In this document: positions 1 to 7,935 of the stretch, one piece after another
Layout: every line of letters begins with the position of its first letter
Numbering within the stretch: the stretch's first letter is position 1
Assembly: GCA_021734725.1 (NCBI GenBank)
Contig: JAIPIM010000007.1
Coordinates: 1 to 28,375 of the forward strand
Length of the DNA stretch: 28,375 nt
Reading direction: 5' to 3'
Source of the DNA: Minisyncoccota bacterium
GTDB lineage: Bacteria > Verrucomicrobiota > Lentisphaeria > Oligosphaerales > MVZH01
Program-made: the position numbers and the translations under genes
The notes under the pieces: generated by a model
What the model was told of the DNA's origin: nothing
The model's database searches: none
Seen by the model: only the letters and a program-made list of their open reading frames with translations

Positions 1-1554
1 CGCGCGGCGGACGAATGCAACACCCGGTACGCGCAAGGCGGCATTGCCTGCGTTATCGCTGAAGGCGATTCGTTCGAAGCGCATGTTCAGGATACTCTCC
101 AGGCGGGCGCCGGCCTGTGCAACCCGGACGTAGTGCGAGAAGTGGTCAGCGACGGGCCGAACTGCATACAGAATCTTCTCGAGTACGGAATCCACTTTAC
201 GCGCCGCGACGAAATTGAAGGTGCCGAGAACCGACAACCGCCTGAGTCGGATTTCGACCTCGGGCGTGAAGGAGGTCACAGTCAACGCCGAGTGTTGCAC
301 TCGGGAGACGTCACCGGCCAGGAAATCGTACGTGTCCTTCTGCAACGCTGTCGCGAGCACAAACGCATCCGGATTCTGGAGAACCACCTGGCCGTCGATC
401 TCCTCTCCACACGCCATGTCAACTGGCAGGGCGAAAGCCACTGTCTCGGGGCCTACATCCTGGACCGGCAAACGAACCAAGTCAAGACTGTCCTGAGCCG
501 ATGGACTGTTCTCGCGACCGGCGGTGCCGGCAAGGTCTACCTCTATACCAGCAACCCCGATATTGCCAGCGGTGACGGCGTCGCCATGGCCTACCGCGCC
601 TATGCCGAAATACGAAATATGGAGTTCTTCCAATTCCATCCGACCTGCCTCTACCACCCGGAAGCAAAATCCTTCCTGATCAGTGAAGCTGTGCGCGGCG
701 AAGGCGGTATCCTTAAAGTACGACGGGGCAATCGGATGGTGGACTTCATGGACGAATACCATGAAATGGGCAGCCTGGCGCCACGGGATATCGTCGCCCG
801 TGCCATAGACAGCGAACTGAAACGCTCAGGGGAGCCTTGCGCCTTCCTTGACATACGCCACCGGGACAAAGACTTTCTGAAGCGCCGGTTCCCGACCATT
901 TATGCCACCTGCCTTGAGTTCGGCATCGATATGGCGGACGATCCGATCCCCGTGGTTCCGGCCGCGCATTATTGCTGCGGCGGCGTCAAGACCGATATCA
1001 ACGGCTGGACCGGCATCCAGCAGTTATACGCCATCGGCGAGGTCGGCTGTACGCAGCTGCACGGCGCCAACCGGCTGGCCAGCAACAGCCTGCTGGAGGC
1101 CATGGTGCTCGCAAAAAATGCCATCCGGCATACCCTGACATCCCGGCAAGCCCCCCCTCCAATCGAGACCGTGGATATTCCCGACTGGCAGAGCGGAAAC
1201 GCCGTGGACTCGGACGAACAAATTGTGATCTCACATAACTGGGACGAAATCCGACATTTCATGTGGGACTATGTGGGCATCGTACGCACCAATAAACGAC
1301 TGGAACGCGCCAAAAACCGTATCCGACTCATCCGTAAGGAAATCGAAAAATATTACTGGGATTTCATTATTACCGACGACCTGATTGAGCTGCGCAACCT
1401 GGCATCCATCGCGGAAATGATCATTGACAGCGCCATCGCACGCAAAGAAAGCCGAGGCCTGCATTTTAATACGGACTACCAAGTCAATAACGAACCGCCC
1501 GGAAAGGATACCGTACTGCGACGCCCCACAAAGGCGGAAATCTGGACGGAGTAG
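1..1554 (+). CDS. nadB: L-aspartate oxidase, 5' end cut by window edge
   Basis: NadB oxidises L-aspartate to iminoaspartate with FAD, the first step of de novo NAD synthesis, in the cytoplasm. The frame is open from base 1, so the start and the FAD-binding GxGxxG segment (probably some 35-45 residues) lie outside the window. Visible family motifs in order are NTRYAQGGIA near the left edge, GREGGHS around 265, LATGGAG around 510, the substrate-site block QFHPT (His at 637), SEAVRGEGG around 690, APRDIVARAID around 780, PAAHYCCGGV around 960 and LHGANRLASNSLLEA around 1060. The C-terminal helical domain is complete to the TAG stop. The QLHGANR arginine and PAAHY histidine expected for dicarboxylate binding are present, which favours aspartate oxidase over other fumarate-reductase-like flavoproteins. 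ispD follows after 18 bases, so the two are probably co-transcribed. An internal GTG at 133 is not needed as a start. Identification is secure. Confidence 0.95.
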   Translation, partial: RAADECNTRYAQGGIACVIAEGDSFEAHVQDTLQAGAGLCNPDVVREVVSDGPNCIQNLLEYGIHFTRRDEIEGAENRQPPESDFDLGREGGHSQRRVLHSGDVTGQEIVRVLLQRCREHKRIRILENHLAVDLLSTRHVNWQGESHCLGAYILDRQTNQVKTVLSRWTVLATGGAGKVYLYTSNPDIASGDGVAMAYRAYAEIRNMEFFQFHPTCLYHPEAKSFLISEAVRGEGGILKVRRGNRMVDFMDEYHEMGSLAPRDIVARAIDSELKRSGEPCAFLDIRHRDKDFLKRRFPTIYATCLEFGIDMADDPIPVVPAAHYCCGGVKTDINGWTGIQQLYAIGEVGCTQLHGANRLASNSLLEAMVLAKNAIRHTLTSRQAPPPIETVDIPDWQSGNAVDSDEQIVISHNWDEIRHFMWDYVGIVRTNKRLERAKNRIRLIRKEIEKYYWDFIITDDLIELRNLASIAEMIIDSAIARKESRGLHFNTDYQVNNEPPGKDTVLRRPTKAEIWTE

Positions 1555-1572
1555 TGCTGGAAATCGGCTGCC

Positions 1573-2301
1573 ATGTCACACACGCACTCTACACATACCA
1601 ACCACTCTCCTGCCCAAACCGATTCGCCGATGGGCATCCAAGCGGATGTCGGCCTCGTCGTGGCGGCCGCCGGAAGCAGTTCCCGGTTTGGAACAGGCGA
1701 CTGTAAACTTCTTTATGAACTGAACGGCATCCCGGTTCTCTGTCACTGCCTCCGCACGTTCGCTCGTATTGTGGCGCCCCAGGCAACGGTTGTCATGGCT
1801 CCGCCAACTATGCTCAAAACCTTTCGGAAGACACTGACCGCATCAGGCATTCACCCCGATGTTCGGGTTCTCCCGGGAGGCGCGGAACGGCAGGACTCCG
1901 TCTACAAAGGGATCATGGCTCTCCCTCTGTTCGTGCACATTGTGGCTATCCAGGACGCGGCACGTCCGTACACCACCCCCCGCCTTCTTGAGGAATGCAT
2001 TGACAGCGCACGCCGTCACGGCTCCGGAGTGGCCGCGAAACCCGTGACGGACACGATTAAGATCGCCGGCGCCGACGGTAAAGTGGCTTCGACTCCCGAC
2101 CGCTCAACACTGTGGGCGGCCGAAACACCACAAGTTTTCCAACGCACACTTATCGCGGACAGTTACCGAGAGATAATGGCTGGCGGAAAACACGTCACCG
2201 ATGACGCGCAGGCGGTTGAACTCGCGAACCACCCCACCTTTCTGGTTCGACACCATGAAGTGAACAGCAAGATCACGTACGCAACGGACCTGGACGACTG
2301 A
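1573..2301 (+). CDS. ispD: 2-C-methyl-D-erythritol 4-phosphate cytidylyltransferase
   Basis: IspD transfers CMP from CTP to methylerythritol phosphate in the non-mevalonate isoprenoid pathway, in the cytoplasm. The 242 residues carry the full family signature: nucleotide-binding loop AAAGSSSRFG at 31-40 with Lys45, GGAERQDSVYKG at 102-113, QDAARP at 127-132, PVTDTIK at 157-163, RSTLW...ETPQVF at 177-189, VTDDA at 208-212 and the terminal NSKITYATDLDD. The first 20 residues are polar and histidine/serine-rich, and precede the fold; a second ATG at 1630 (Met20) would give a protein closer to the usual core start. Neither start has a strong Shine-Dalgarno sequence, so the longer form is kept. 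It lies 18 bases downstream of nadB and is the last plus-strand gene before the minus-strand block. Identification is secure; the exact start is not. Confidence 0.95.
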   Translation: MSHTHSTHTNHSPAQTDSPMGIQADVGLVVAAAGSSSRFGTGDCKLLYELNGIPVLCHCLRTFARIVAPQATVVMAPPTMLKTFRKTLTASGIHPDVRVLPGGAERQDSVYKGIMALPLFVHIVAIQDAARPYTTPRLLEECIDSARRHGSGVAAKPVTDTIKIAGADGKVASTPDRSTLWAAETPQVFQRTLIADSYREIMAGGKHVTDDAQAVELANHPTFLVRHHEVNSKITYATDLDD

Positions 2302-2523
2302 CATTGTGAACATAAAAGCCGTTCCGGGGTCCGGGGCAGGGCTGTTTCGTTCTCAGTCATGCGGAGTCCTGCAGTGGCTCGGATGGTCCCCAGCCGAGAT
2401 GGCGAAGGAGAATCGGGGTCGGGGTCGCTATCGGTATCGGTATCGCCCGCGCGGAATAAACGGCCTCGCGCCGCAAACGCCACCCGCAATTTGCCATCCC
2501 AGTAAACACTTACATCCCGGCCT
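2302..2523. other. Intergenic stretch between convergent ispD and a pseudogene, with hexamer repeats
   Basis: No gene is supported here. The stretch separates ispD (plus) from the 3' end of a decayed minus-strand gene. Its only visible structure is a hexanucleotide-periodic run at about 2413-2445, where units of the form TCGGGG and TCGGTA follow each other without gaps. Short reading frames that cross it are low-complexity and look non-coding. Confidence 0.7.
2413..2445. repeat. Hexamer tandem array (TCGGGG / TCGGTA)
   Basis: Five consecutive six-base units can be read: TCGGGG twice, TCGCTA once and TCGGTA twice, followed by TCG. All share TCG at the first three positions. It lies between convergent transcripts and outside any supported gene. 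Its function is unknown; slipped-strand growth is the simplest origin. Confidence 0.7.
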
Positions 2524-3265
2524 CTAGGGCGCGAAGTTGGGGATATAATCGTCGCACGCCACCTTGGAGCCGTCCCACACAACCCCCTCGGCTGCCGGTA
2601 TACGCCGTGCCACGGGGGCGCGAATGCGGTCGGCATTGGCATGAATAAGCCGGGCCGTCGCATCTGAGAACGGTACTTCCAGCGTTAAGGAAAATCGACT
2701 GCCTTAATTTCTTCACCGGTCCAGTGCTCACGCACGATGGCGGTGACCTTGGCGGGAACAGCGTTGTCGGCCAGCCCGCTGATGTCCGCCTCGATACGCA
2801 TGCTATTCTTTGACGGAAAATAAGCGTAGTGAAAACCACTGTTGGGGTAGCCACCAGTCAAGGACGACCATTCCCAACCGTTCTTCCAGTCCCGACAGAG
2901 GTTAATGGACCAGACGCCGTCAGTTGTCTTACGACCGTTCTCCACCATGTTCATGCTTGCAATGGGTATGGCACACTCAAAATCCCACCAGCCATCGTGC
3001 AAACTGCTGACGTGCTTCCAGCCGCCGCGCCAGCTAACCTCCTCGTCAGGCTTTCCCAGTGTATGAATTAGGTGAATCCTTCAAACCCATGCGCGCCGCG
3101 CCATTCCCGTGGTTCGATCTTGCCGTCAATCGCCGGCGCCTCGCGGAACACGGGGGCCGTCATCGGCGGTGTCGCCGGTTCGTTTTTTTCGGCGGCATGC
3201 CCGATCCCCATCAGTAAGGTCAGACCGATTGCGCCCGCGAGGACTGTCCGCTGCCATTTCCTCAT
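2524..3265 (-). pseudogene. Decayed exported protein with CBM9-like start (frameshifted, truncated)
   Basis: Three minus-strand reading frames join into one degraded protein. The first, from ATG at 3265 (AAGGAG eight bases upstream), encodes a signal peptide ending near GIGHAAEK and a segment APAIDGKIEPREW typical of the opening strand of CBM9-like carbohydrate-binding domains, then hits TAA at 3068-3070. The second frame continues with KPDEEVSWRGGWKHV and HDGWWDFECAIPI down to a stop at about 2685. The third carries LEVPFSDATARLIHANADR and runs to the TAG at 2524-2526. The second break falls at a TTTT run near 2690, where one extra T would restore the frame. The segment between the first two frames is too short for a complete CBM9 fold, so an internal deletion is also likely. 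The 3' end may be truncated too. It sits 45 bases downstream of the GH101-like gene, presumably in its transcript. The function was probably exported and glycan-related, but this is inferred from a short motif. Confidence 0.65.
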
Positions 3266-3337
3266 CGCTGTAACTCCTTGTTCTTTATACAATCACGGTC
3301 TTTCGTTCCGCGCTCGTGGTTACCACACAAATTATTT

Positions 3338-5287
3338 TTAGTTCTTCACGGTGTTCTGTAAGATCAGAGAGCTGTCGGTCCATTTCGGCGTACGTTCGAT
3401 CTTGCATTTCAGTGGCTCCACGCCGGCGACTGGCACGTCACCCCAGTTGACGGTGAGCCGGGTGCCGTCCCCGTACTCGACACGGCTGGTTTCAGGCCCC
3501 AATTCCTCGTAGTCTTCGACCATCTCCACATGGGTCCCGGCCAACTCGTTGAACGCGGTCTTGTAAGCCTCGCCCACCGCCTGGATGGACTCCTCGTAGT
3601 GACCCCCGTTGGCTCCGGCAATGTACGAAACCTCCATGGAGGGACGTGCACCATAAGCCAAGGCACGCAATAACTCTTTCCGACAAACCTCTTTTCCATA
3701 CACGTGAACCCACTTATCCTGATAGGTGACCAAGCCGTGGATTGCCAATTGATAGAACGGCACAACCCGGTCAACAATGCGCTCAAAATCCTCGTTCACC
3801 GCTTTCAGAGACTCTCGTCCGGTTGGCATATGGATATGCGCAATTTCGTCGATAAAGGGCAGCGAATAAGCCGGGCCGACCTCCTGCGAAACCGCACCGT
3901 AAAGAACACGGTAGGCCTGAAGCAACTTGCATTGTGAAATGGCAAATTGTTCTTCATCGGCGGGGTGTTGCGGGTCATGACAGCGAAAGAGTGGATTGCT
4001 CTGGGCATCGCAATAATAATGTCCTGCAAACCCCAGATCGCGGATCCGCATCACGTCCGGGCCGTAGCGGTCGAAATAAGCGAGCGGACACGACTTGGCC
4101 GACTGTCCTCCGCCCCAGATACCTCCGAGCACAGGGGTGTGGTCATCGTGTCGCAACAGCACTTCCTGGTCATACGTCTGCCCCGCCATATACATGTCAG
4201 TAAGATTGTCGTGCGGCACGATCTGATAGCCCATGCTTTTCGCTTTGGCAATCAGCCTGCGCAGGCCTTTCTCGCCGCCCAGGGCCCCCTCGACCGGGAA
4301 GCGTTGCGGATACGCCCCGTCGTGCCCACCCAGATTCCAGCCAACCAGTGTGATCACAGCCTTTGTCAGGCCCGCCGCCTGCATACAATCGAGGATGTCC
4401 TCCGTCTGCGCAAAGGTGGCGTACGTTTTCATTGGCACATTTCCGTCGAGCGATCGCGGTTTCAGTCCGTGAAAGATTTTGGTTCGCATGGCCGCAACGG
4501 AATATGCCAATACCGGGTTGTCGGCGATCCGCTGCTTGAGAGGAGACACCCCGCGGTCATTCACCAAGTAGTCGCGATAAGCGCGGGCCAGATCCCAAAA
4601 CCCGTCCGCCCGCCCGCGGGTGAAGCGAACAATAATTTCTTTATCTTCCTGCTTGATCGGCTCGGACGGCCCGTGGCGCAACCCAAACGACGCATACAGC
4701 CTGTTCCTGCCTTCCTGATTCACTTCGGTCACGGCATGACAGAAAAAGTCCCCCTCGTGAACAATGACCAACGTGCCGGCGCCATCCTGTTTCAAGCCGA
4801 AGCAGTTCATGACGTTGAACTTCTCCCACTGGCTCTGATGCATGTATATGCGGTCGCGAACAACGCCGGGCGCCTGATTGTTGAAACGGACAATTGTTCC
4901 ACTGAAGTCAGGCAGCAGATAAAAGCCTTCGGCACCGACTTGCGTCATAAGACAATCAGGCAACACATCGAGTGCCATCAGACGACGGTTGATCGACATC
5001 TGTTCACATATCCAGCCGGCTTTCACCCGCAGTCGAAATCCGTCGCCCTCAGCCCGAAGCTCGACCGGAATGAACAGCCCGTGATCTTCATTGACCAGCT
5101 GCAGCCTGACACCGTCAGCCAAGGGTTGCACCAGGCGCGGCTCAAAGTCGGAAACAGACAGGTCACGGTCAACCGATAAGTTGTGAACCCTCCCCCTCAG
5201 CATACGTGTCCAGCCAATGCGCATTGTACGGTCGCCAACGGTTAGAGTCAATGCTTTGCGGTCTATGTTTATTTGTTCGATCATCAT
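3338..5287 (-). CDS. GH101/DUF5696-like TIM-barrel protein, putative glycoside hydrolase
   Basis: This 649-residue protein has no signal peptide, so it should act in the cytoplasm on imported oligosaccharides. Residues 1-225 look like an all-beta domain. From about 255 to 520 there is a TIM-barrel-like region with motifs seen in DUF5696 and endo-alpha-N-acetylgalactosaminidase (GH101)-like proteins: LVGWNLGGHDGAYP at 314-327, GGEKGLRRLIAKAKSMGYQ near 337-355 and VPHDNLTDMY at 357-366. Asp427 (in HYYCDAQSN) and Glu469 (in SQEVG) are in plausible places for nucleophile and acid/base, but that is inference from barrel position. A beta-rich C-terminal part ends at 649. Upstream in the same direction lie a pseudopilin (140 bases away) and a GntR/LacI regulator. 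AGAAAG precedes the ATG-ATG start. The substrate cannot be read from sequence. A long open frame on the opposite strand is a shadow of this gene. Confidence 0.75.
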   Translation of the reverse strand: MMIEQINIDRKALTLTVGDRTMRIGWTRMLRGRVHNLSVDRDLSVSDFEPRLVQPLADGVRLQLVNEDHGLFIPVELRAEGDGFRLRVKAGWICEQMSINRRLMALDVLPDCLMTQVGAEGFYLLPDFSGTIVRFNNQAPGVVRDRIYMHQSQWEKFNVMNCFGLKQDGAGTLVIVHEGDFFCHAVTEVNQEGRNRLYASFGLRHGPSEPIKQEDKEIIVRFTRGRADGFWDLARAYRDYLVNDRGVSPLKQRIADNPVLAYSVAAMRTKIFHGLKPRSLDGNVPMKTYATFAQTEDILDCMQAAGLTKAVITLVGWNLGGHDGAYPQRFPVEGALGGEKGLRRLIAKAKSMGYQIVPHDNLTDMYMAGQTYDQEVLLRHDDHTPVLGGIWGGGQSAKSCPLAYFDRYGPDVMRIRDLGFAGHYYCDAQSNPLFRCHDPQHPADEEQFAISQCKLLQAYRVLYGAVSQEVGPAYSLPFIDEIAHIHMPTGRESLKAVNEDFERIVDRVVPFYQLAIHGLVTYQDKWVHVYGKEVCRKELLRALAYGARPSMEVSYIAGANGGHYEESIQAVGEAYKTAFNELAGTHVEMVEDYEELGPETSRVEYGDGTRLTVNWGDVPVAGVEPLKCKIERTPKWTDSSLILQNTVKN

Positions 5288-5427
5288 GTTGACGTTCTTT
5301 CTATAGCGGCTTGAGCTTATACTTTGTCAGTGTAGGCAAAGTACCGAATATCGGTTCTGGAAAGCGCGTAAAGACCACACCTGAAGGACGGGGGTCTCTG
5401 TGTTTGCTTTGGAGGGCCTTGCCTGGG

Positions 5428-6198
5428 TCAATTACCGCCGTGCAATGCCATGATTCGTTGCCACCCCAGCCAAGTGCAGTATGTACCTGTCATAGGATAC
5501 AGGGTGCCGAAATCGAGGAAGTTACTGGGATTACCAATGCGATCGAACGTAAGATACAGGACGCTTCCATCCATATACCCCGCGGTCAAACCGTTGTCGT
5601 CGTGCGGCCGCCAGTACGGTACACGGGCGGCGTCATGCACATAATTTCCCTGCATGAAACAGTCGGCAAATACGGGAAACGAAGAATCGTTGTCCTCCAG
5701 CCGCCAGTCATCGTCCACCGGATCGTCATGAGGGTAGGTGGTGCCCGGCGGTCGCTGCATGAGGATGGTGTCGAGCGCGTAATCGGAAAACGCCCAGGAG
5801 CCTGCGTTGCCGAAGCGGGCCGCGCCTTTATCCGGACCGTGATCCCAGAAGTCGTTAACGTACGTATTGGTCGGACAGTACAGTGTCCTTACGCTTGCCA
5901 AGTGTTTTTCTTCCACCAGGACACCCGATCCGATGTTGCCGGGATCGGGGTCCCCGGCGTTGTGCTGTTGCCACAATACATTGGCTGAGTTGGCGTGGAC
6001 CTTGCGGCCGGGCGAAAATACGCCGTCGTGGTCGTTGAGGTACCCCACCATGGCCACCAGGTTCTGGCGTGTATTGGAACCGCAGACCGCACGCTTGGCA
6101 GCCTCACGCGCCTGTCGCAATGACGGCAGCAGCAAGCTCGCCAGAATACCAATGATCGCAATAACCACCAGTAACTCGATGAGCGTAAATCGCTTCAT
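5428..6198 (-). CDS. Type II secretion pseudopilin-like protein (prepilin N-terminus)
   Basis: A 256-residue protein with an N-terminal prepilin methylation motif: MKRFTLIELLVVIAIIGILA, with Glu8 at the +5 position expected after cleavage before Phe4. The residue before the cleavage site is Arg rather than the usual Gly. The hydrophobic helix is followed by QAREAAKRAVCGSN, characteristic of the large pseudopilin families of Planctomycetota and Lentisphaerota. Near the C-terminus, His199 is followed by an Asp-Gly pair at 210-211, resembling the H-X9-DG motif but with ten intervening residues. The globular part should be outside the membrane. Its role in these bacteria is not established; association with surface glycan capture is a guess from its neighbours, as a hydrolase gene lies immediately downstream. 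The start has a G-rich AAGGGGG site. A LamG remnant overlaps the start codon by four bases. Confidence 0.88.
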   Translation of the reverse strand: MKRFTLIELLVVIAIIGILASLLLPSLRQAREAAKRAVCGSNTRQNLVAMVGYLNDHDGVFSPGRKVHANSANVLWQQHNAGDPDPGNIGSGVLVEEKHLASVRTLYCPTNTYVNDFWDHGPDKGAARFGNAGSWAFSDYALDTILMQRPPGTTYPHDDPVDDDWRLEDNDSSFPVFADCFMQGNYVHDAARVPYWRPHDDNGLTAGYMDGSVLYLTFDRIGNPSNFLDFGTLYPMTGTYCTWLGWQRIMALHGGN

Positions 6199-6431
6199 GA
6201 AACCCCCTTGTTCAGCTGGGTAATAATGCCCGGCAACGGCAACTGTTCAACAGCATGGAATCCGTATTGGTTGGCAACGTCCCAGCGCGCCGCCACATGC
6301 GTCCAGGCCCCTTGCGAGACAGCAGTGCTGGACCGACGCTCCGCCGGCGTCCCCGGAGCATAGAATCCGATGGTGCCATCGCTTCGCACATAAAAAACCC
6401 ATCCGCTATTGAGCGACGTGTTCGACGTTGA
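6195..6431 (-). pseudogene. LamG-like (concanavalin-type) domain remnant without start
   Basis: An open minus-strand frame of 78 residues has no credible start and begins just after a TAG at 6432-6434. It reads like the central part of a LamG_3 domain: NSGWVFYVRSDGTIGFYAP followed by QGAWTHVAARWD, the latter being the typical beta-strand of these lectin-like folds. It then runs into non-domain sequence and stops inside the first codons of the pseudopilin gene. The domain is normally about 150-200 residues long, so most is gone. I infer that a larger secreted LamG protein once preceded the pseudopilin and was deleted from its 5' side. Confidence 0.55.
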
Positions 6432-6498
6432 CTAAGCATAGTTTGGACTCCTTTTCTCTGGGTTTACAGGGAATTGCAAAATGTCGTTTCCCGCAGTT

Positions 6499-6537
6499 CT
6501 TGGTGCTTGGTGCTTGGTGCTTGGTGCTTGGTGCTTG
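6499..6537. repeat. Seven-base tandem repeat (CTTGGTG), five copies
   Basis: Five perfect head-to-tail copies of CTTGGTG occupy 6499-6533, followed by a partial sixth (CTTG). The array lies in the 147-base gap between the LamG remnant and the 3' end of the GntR/LacI regulator gene. No gene or hairpin is associated with it, and the rest of the gap shows nothing else recognisable. Confidence 0.9.
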
Positions 6538-6578
6538 ACCCCCTTTTTCTGAATATTCTCTGCATACCTTCAAAACCG

Positions 6579-7718
6579 TTAAACCAGCGTACCGCTCAAT
6601 GCTTCAAGCTCGTCCATTGTTCCAGCGGCTGAATAATCCGCGTCCGAACCGGCAAAACGTGGAGCAAGCCATTCGACTCGATCCGGTAATTCAGGATGTC
6701 GCAATCTCTCAATGATCAATCGGACAGCTCTATCCGCGAGCTCTTCGTCGTCCAATTCAAAATGCAGAACCGGCAGAGCAAAGGTCAGCGGCGCGGCCTG
6801 ATGCGTTAATACCGCCATAGGCGGGGCGTAGTCCGACTCGAGTTTGAAAAACTGCGACAACCCCAATGCAATATGATCGTCATCAACGATCAGCGCATCG
6901 GGGCGCTCTGCTCGAGGACGGTCCAAGACGATCTCCGCCGCTCGGCGGCCACCAGCAATGCCGATACAACCCGCTTCAATAAATTCAACGCACCCTCCCG
7001 GGACATTACGGACCGCCAGCCTTGACTCGTCATACAATGAGTTATAACCCCGACTGTATCCCGCGGCAACAACCCCCAAACGCATCGCCCCCTGTTTCTC
7101 GAGACTCTCGACTGCCGCTCGCGCAAACGCAACCGCATCGATCACGCAGCCACAGGCCGCCAACTGCCACCCTGTACTGAAACAAACCGGGATAGTACGC
7201 TCAGTCAACCTCATTCGATCCTGGTCGGCCAAGCTGCCCGGGGTCAATACCGCGTCGACCGTACCCGCCTCAACATCGTTCTCCAGGTTAACGTAATCGG
7301 CAATGCGATGGGGCTCCTCCATCGTTACGTTTACGTGCGGATACACCCGACATTGACAGCCGGCAGCCACCAGTTTCTGCTGCAGCAAGCACGTCAACCG
7401 CGAAAAAAAGGGCGATGGAACGTTCCCCAGATCCCAGTTTAAAAGAAGTGCCACGGTCCAGACCGAAAGGTCGACAGCGTCAGGATCGCGAATTACGGTG
7501 CCAATGCGCTGTTTGCGCTGGATCACGCCGTCCGCCACCAGCCGCTCCATGGCGCGCGAAAGCGTCGCATGGCTGAACCCAATCTCCTGACGCAAGTCTT
7601 CCTGAGGCGGCAACTTCGCACCGCAAGTCAAACCCCGTCGATAGATTTCACGGACCAGCATGCGGTAAGCATTGAGTTCCTGCGATCCTGACTCCATTTG
7701 TTTCGTCGGATGTACCAT
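6579..7718 (-). CDS. GntR-type DNA-binding domain with LacI-type sugar sensor
   Basis: A 379-residue transcription regulator. Residues 15-77 form a GntR winged helix: AYRMLVREIYRRGL, then KLPPQEDLRQEIGFSHATLS and RAMERLVADGVIQRKQRIGT. From about 86 to 370 there is a periplasmic-binding-protein-like effector domain of the LacI/GalR kind: WTVALLLNWD at its start, RLGVVAAGYSRGYNSLYDESR, PDALIVDDDHIALGL and a terminal segment with AVRLIIERLRHPE. This hybrid (as in AraR of Bacillus) normally binds a sugar and represses catabolic genes. The ATG at 7718 is chosen over a TTG at 7784 because GGAAAG lies upstream and the added residues do not belong to the fold; another ATG lies at 7697. It heads the minus-strand block and is divergent from a LacI gene across a gap with two palindromes. 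Confidence 0.88.
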   Translation of the reverse strand: MVHPTKQMESGSQELNAYRMLVREIYRRGLTCGAKLPPQEDLRQEIGFSHATLSRAMERLVADGVIQRKQRIGTVIRDPDAVDLSVWTVALLLNWDLGNVPSPFFSRLTCLLQQKLVAAGCQCRVYPHVNVTMEEPHRIADYVNLENDVEAGTVDAVLTPGSLADQDRMRLTERTIPVCFSTGWQLAACGCVIDAVAFARAAVESLEKQGAMRLGVVAAGYSRGYNSLYDESRLAVRNVPGGCVEFIEAGCIGIAGGRRAAEIVLDRPRAERPDALIVDDDHIALGLSQFFKLESDYAPPMAVLTHQAAPLTFALPVLHFELDDEELADRAVRLIIERLRHPELPDRVEWLAPRFAGSDADYSAAGTMDELEALSGTLV

Positions 7719-7796
7719 ACCAAACTTGCTTTCCAACTTCGGCTCGCCGGTCCCCCCCCCGGAGCATTGCCTCCAGTGATACAACTAAAATATCGG

Positions 7797-7814
7797 TTGA
7801 TCGATATATATCAA
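7797..7814. promoter_or_regulatory. Candidate operator palindrome in the divergent regulator gap (distal)
   Basis: TTGAT and ATCAA are separated by eight AT-rich bases, giving an 18-base dyad of the shape typical for LacI/GntR-family operators. An overlapping dyad, ATATCG-N6-CGATAT at 7790-7807, shares the same centre region. The site lies about 80 bases upstream of the GntR/LacI hybrid and 120 bases upstream of the LacI gene. Binding is inferred from symmetry and position only. Confidence 0.35.
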
Positions 7815-7893
7815 GCAAGCGACTCTAAAAAAAAATCAATCCGTTCCATTGACTCCCGAGATCCTGTGTTGTACATTTCATTGTTACGTCCCA

Positions 7894-7907
7894 TTGTAAT
7901 GTTACAA
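7894..7907. promoter_or_regulatory. Candidate LacI autoregulatory operator
   Basis: A perfect 14-base inverted repeat, TTGTAA-TG-TTACAA, lies 28 bases upstream of the GTG start of the LacI gene, where an autoregulatory operator would be expected. A related palindrome, TTGTACAA, occurs at 9080-9087, 30 bases upstream of the next gene in the block, so the same protein might act at both. No promoter hexamers could be placed with confidence. Confidence 0.4.
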
Positions 7908-7935
7908 ATTCATCGATTCCATGGGTGAGTGAACA

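Noticed and set aside
2163..2663. 166-codon minus-strand open frame at the end of the CBM9-like pseudogene
   Set aside because: It continues the second frame past the break but runs antisense through the hexamer repeat and ispD; the third frame ending at 2524 gives the more protein-like continuation.
3947..5179. 410-codon plus-strand open frame
   Set aside because: Lies entirely antisense to the GH101/DUF5696-like gene; its translation has no domain motifs and is explained by codon bias of the real gene.
5311..5988. 225-codon plus-strand open frame
   Set aside because: Antisense to the pseudopilin gene, whose prepilin motif makes it the real gene; no ribosome binding site or motif in the shadow.
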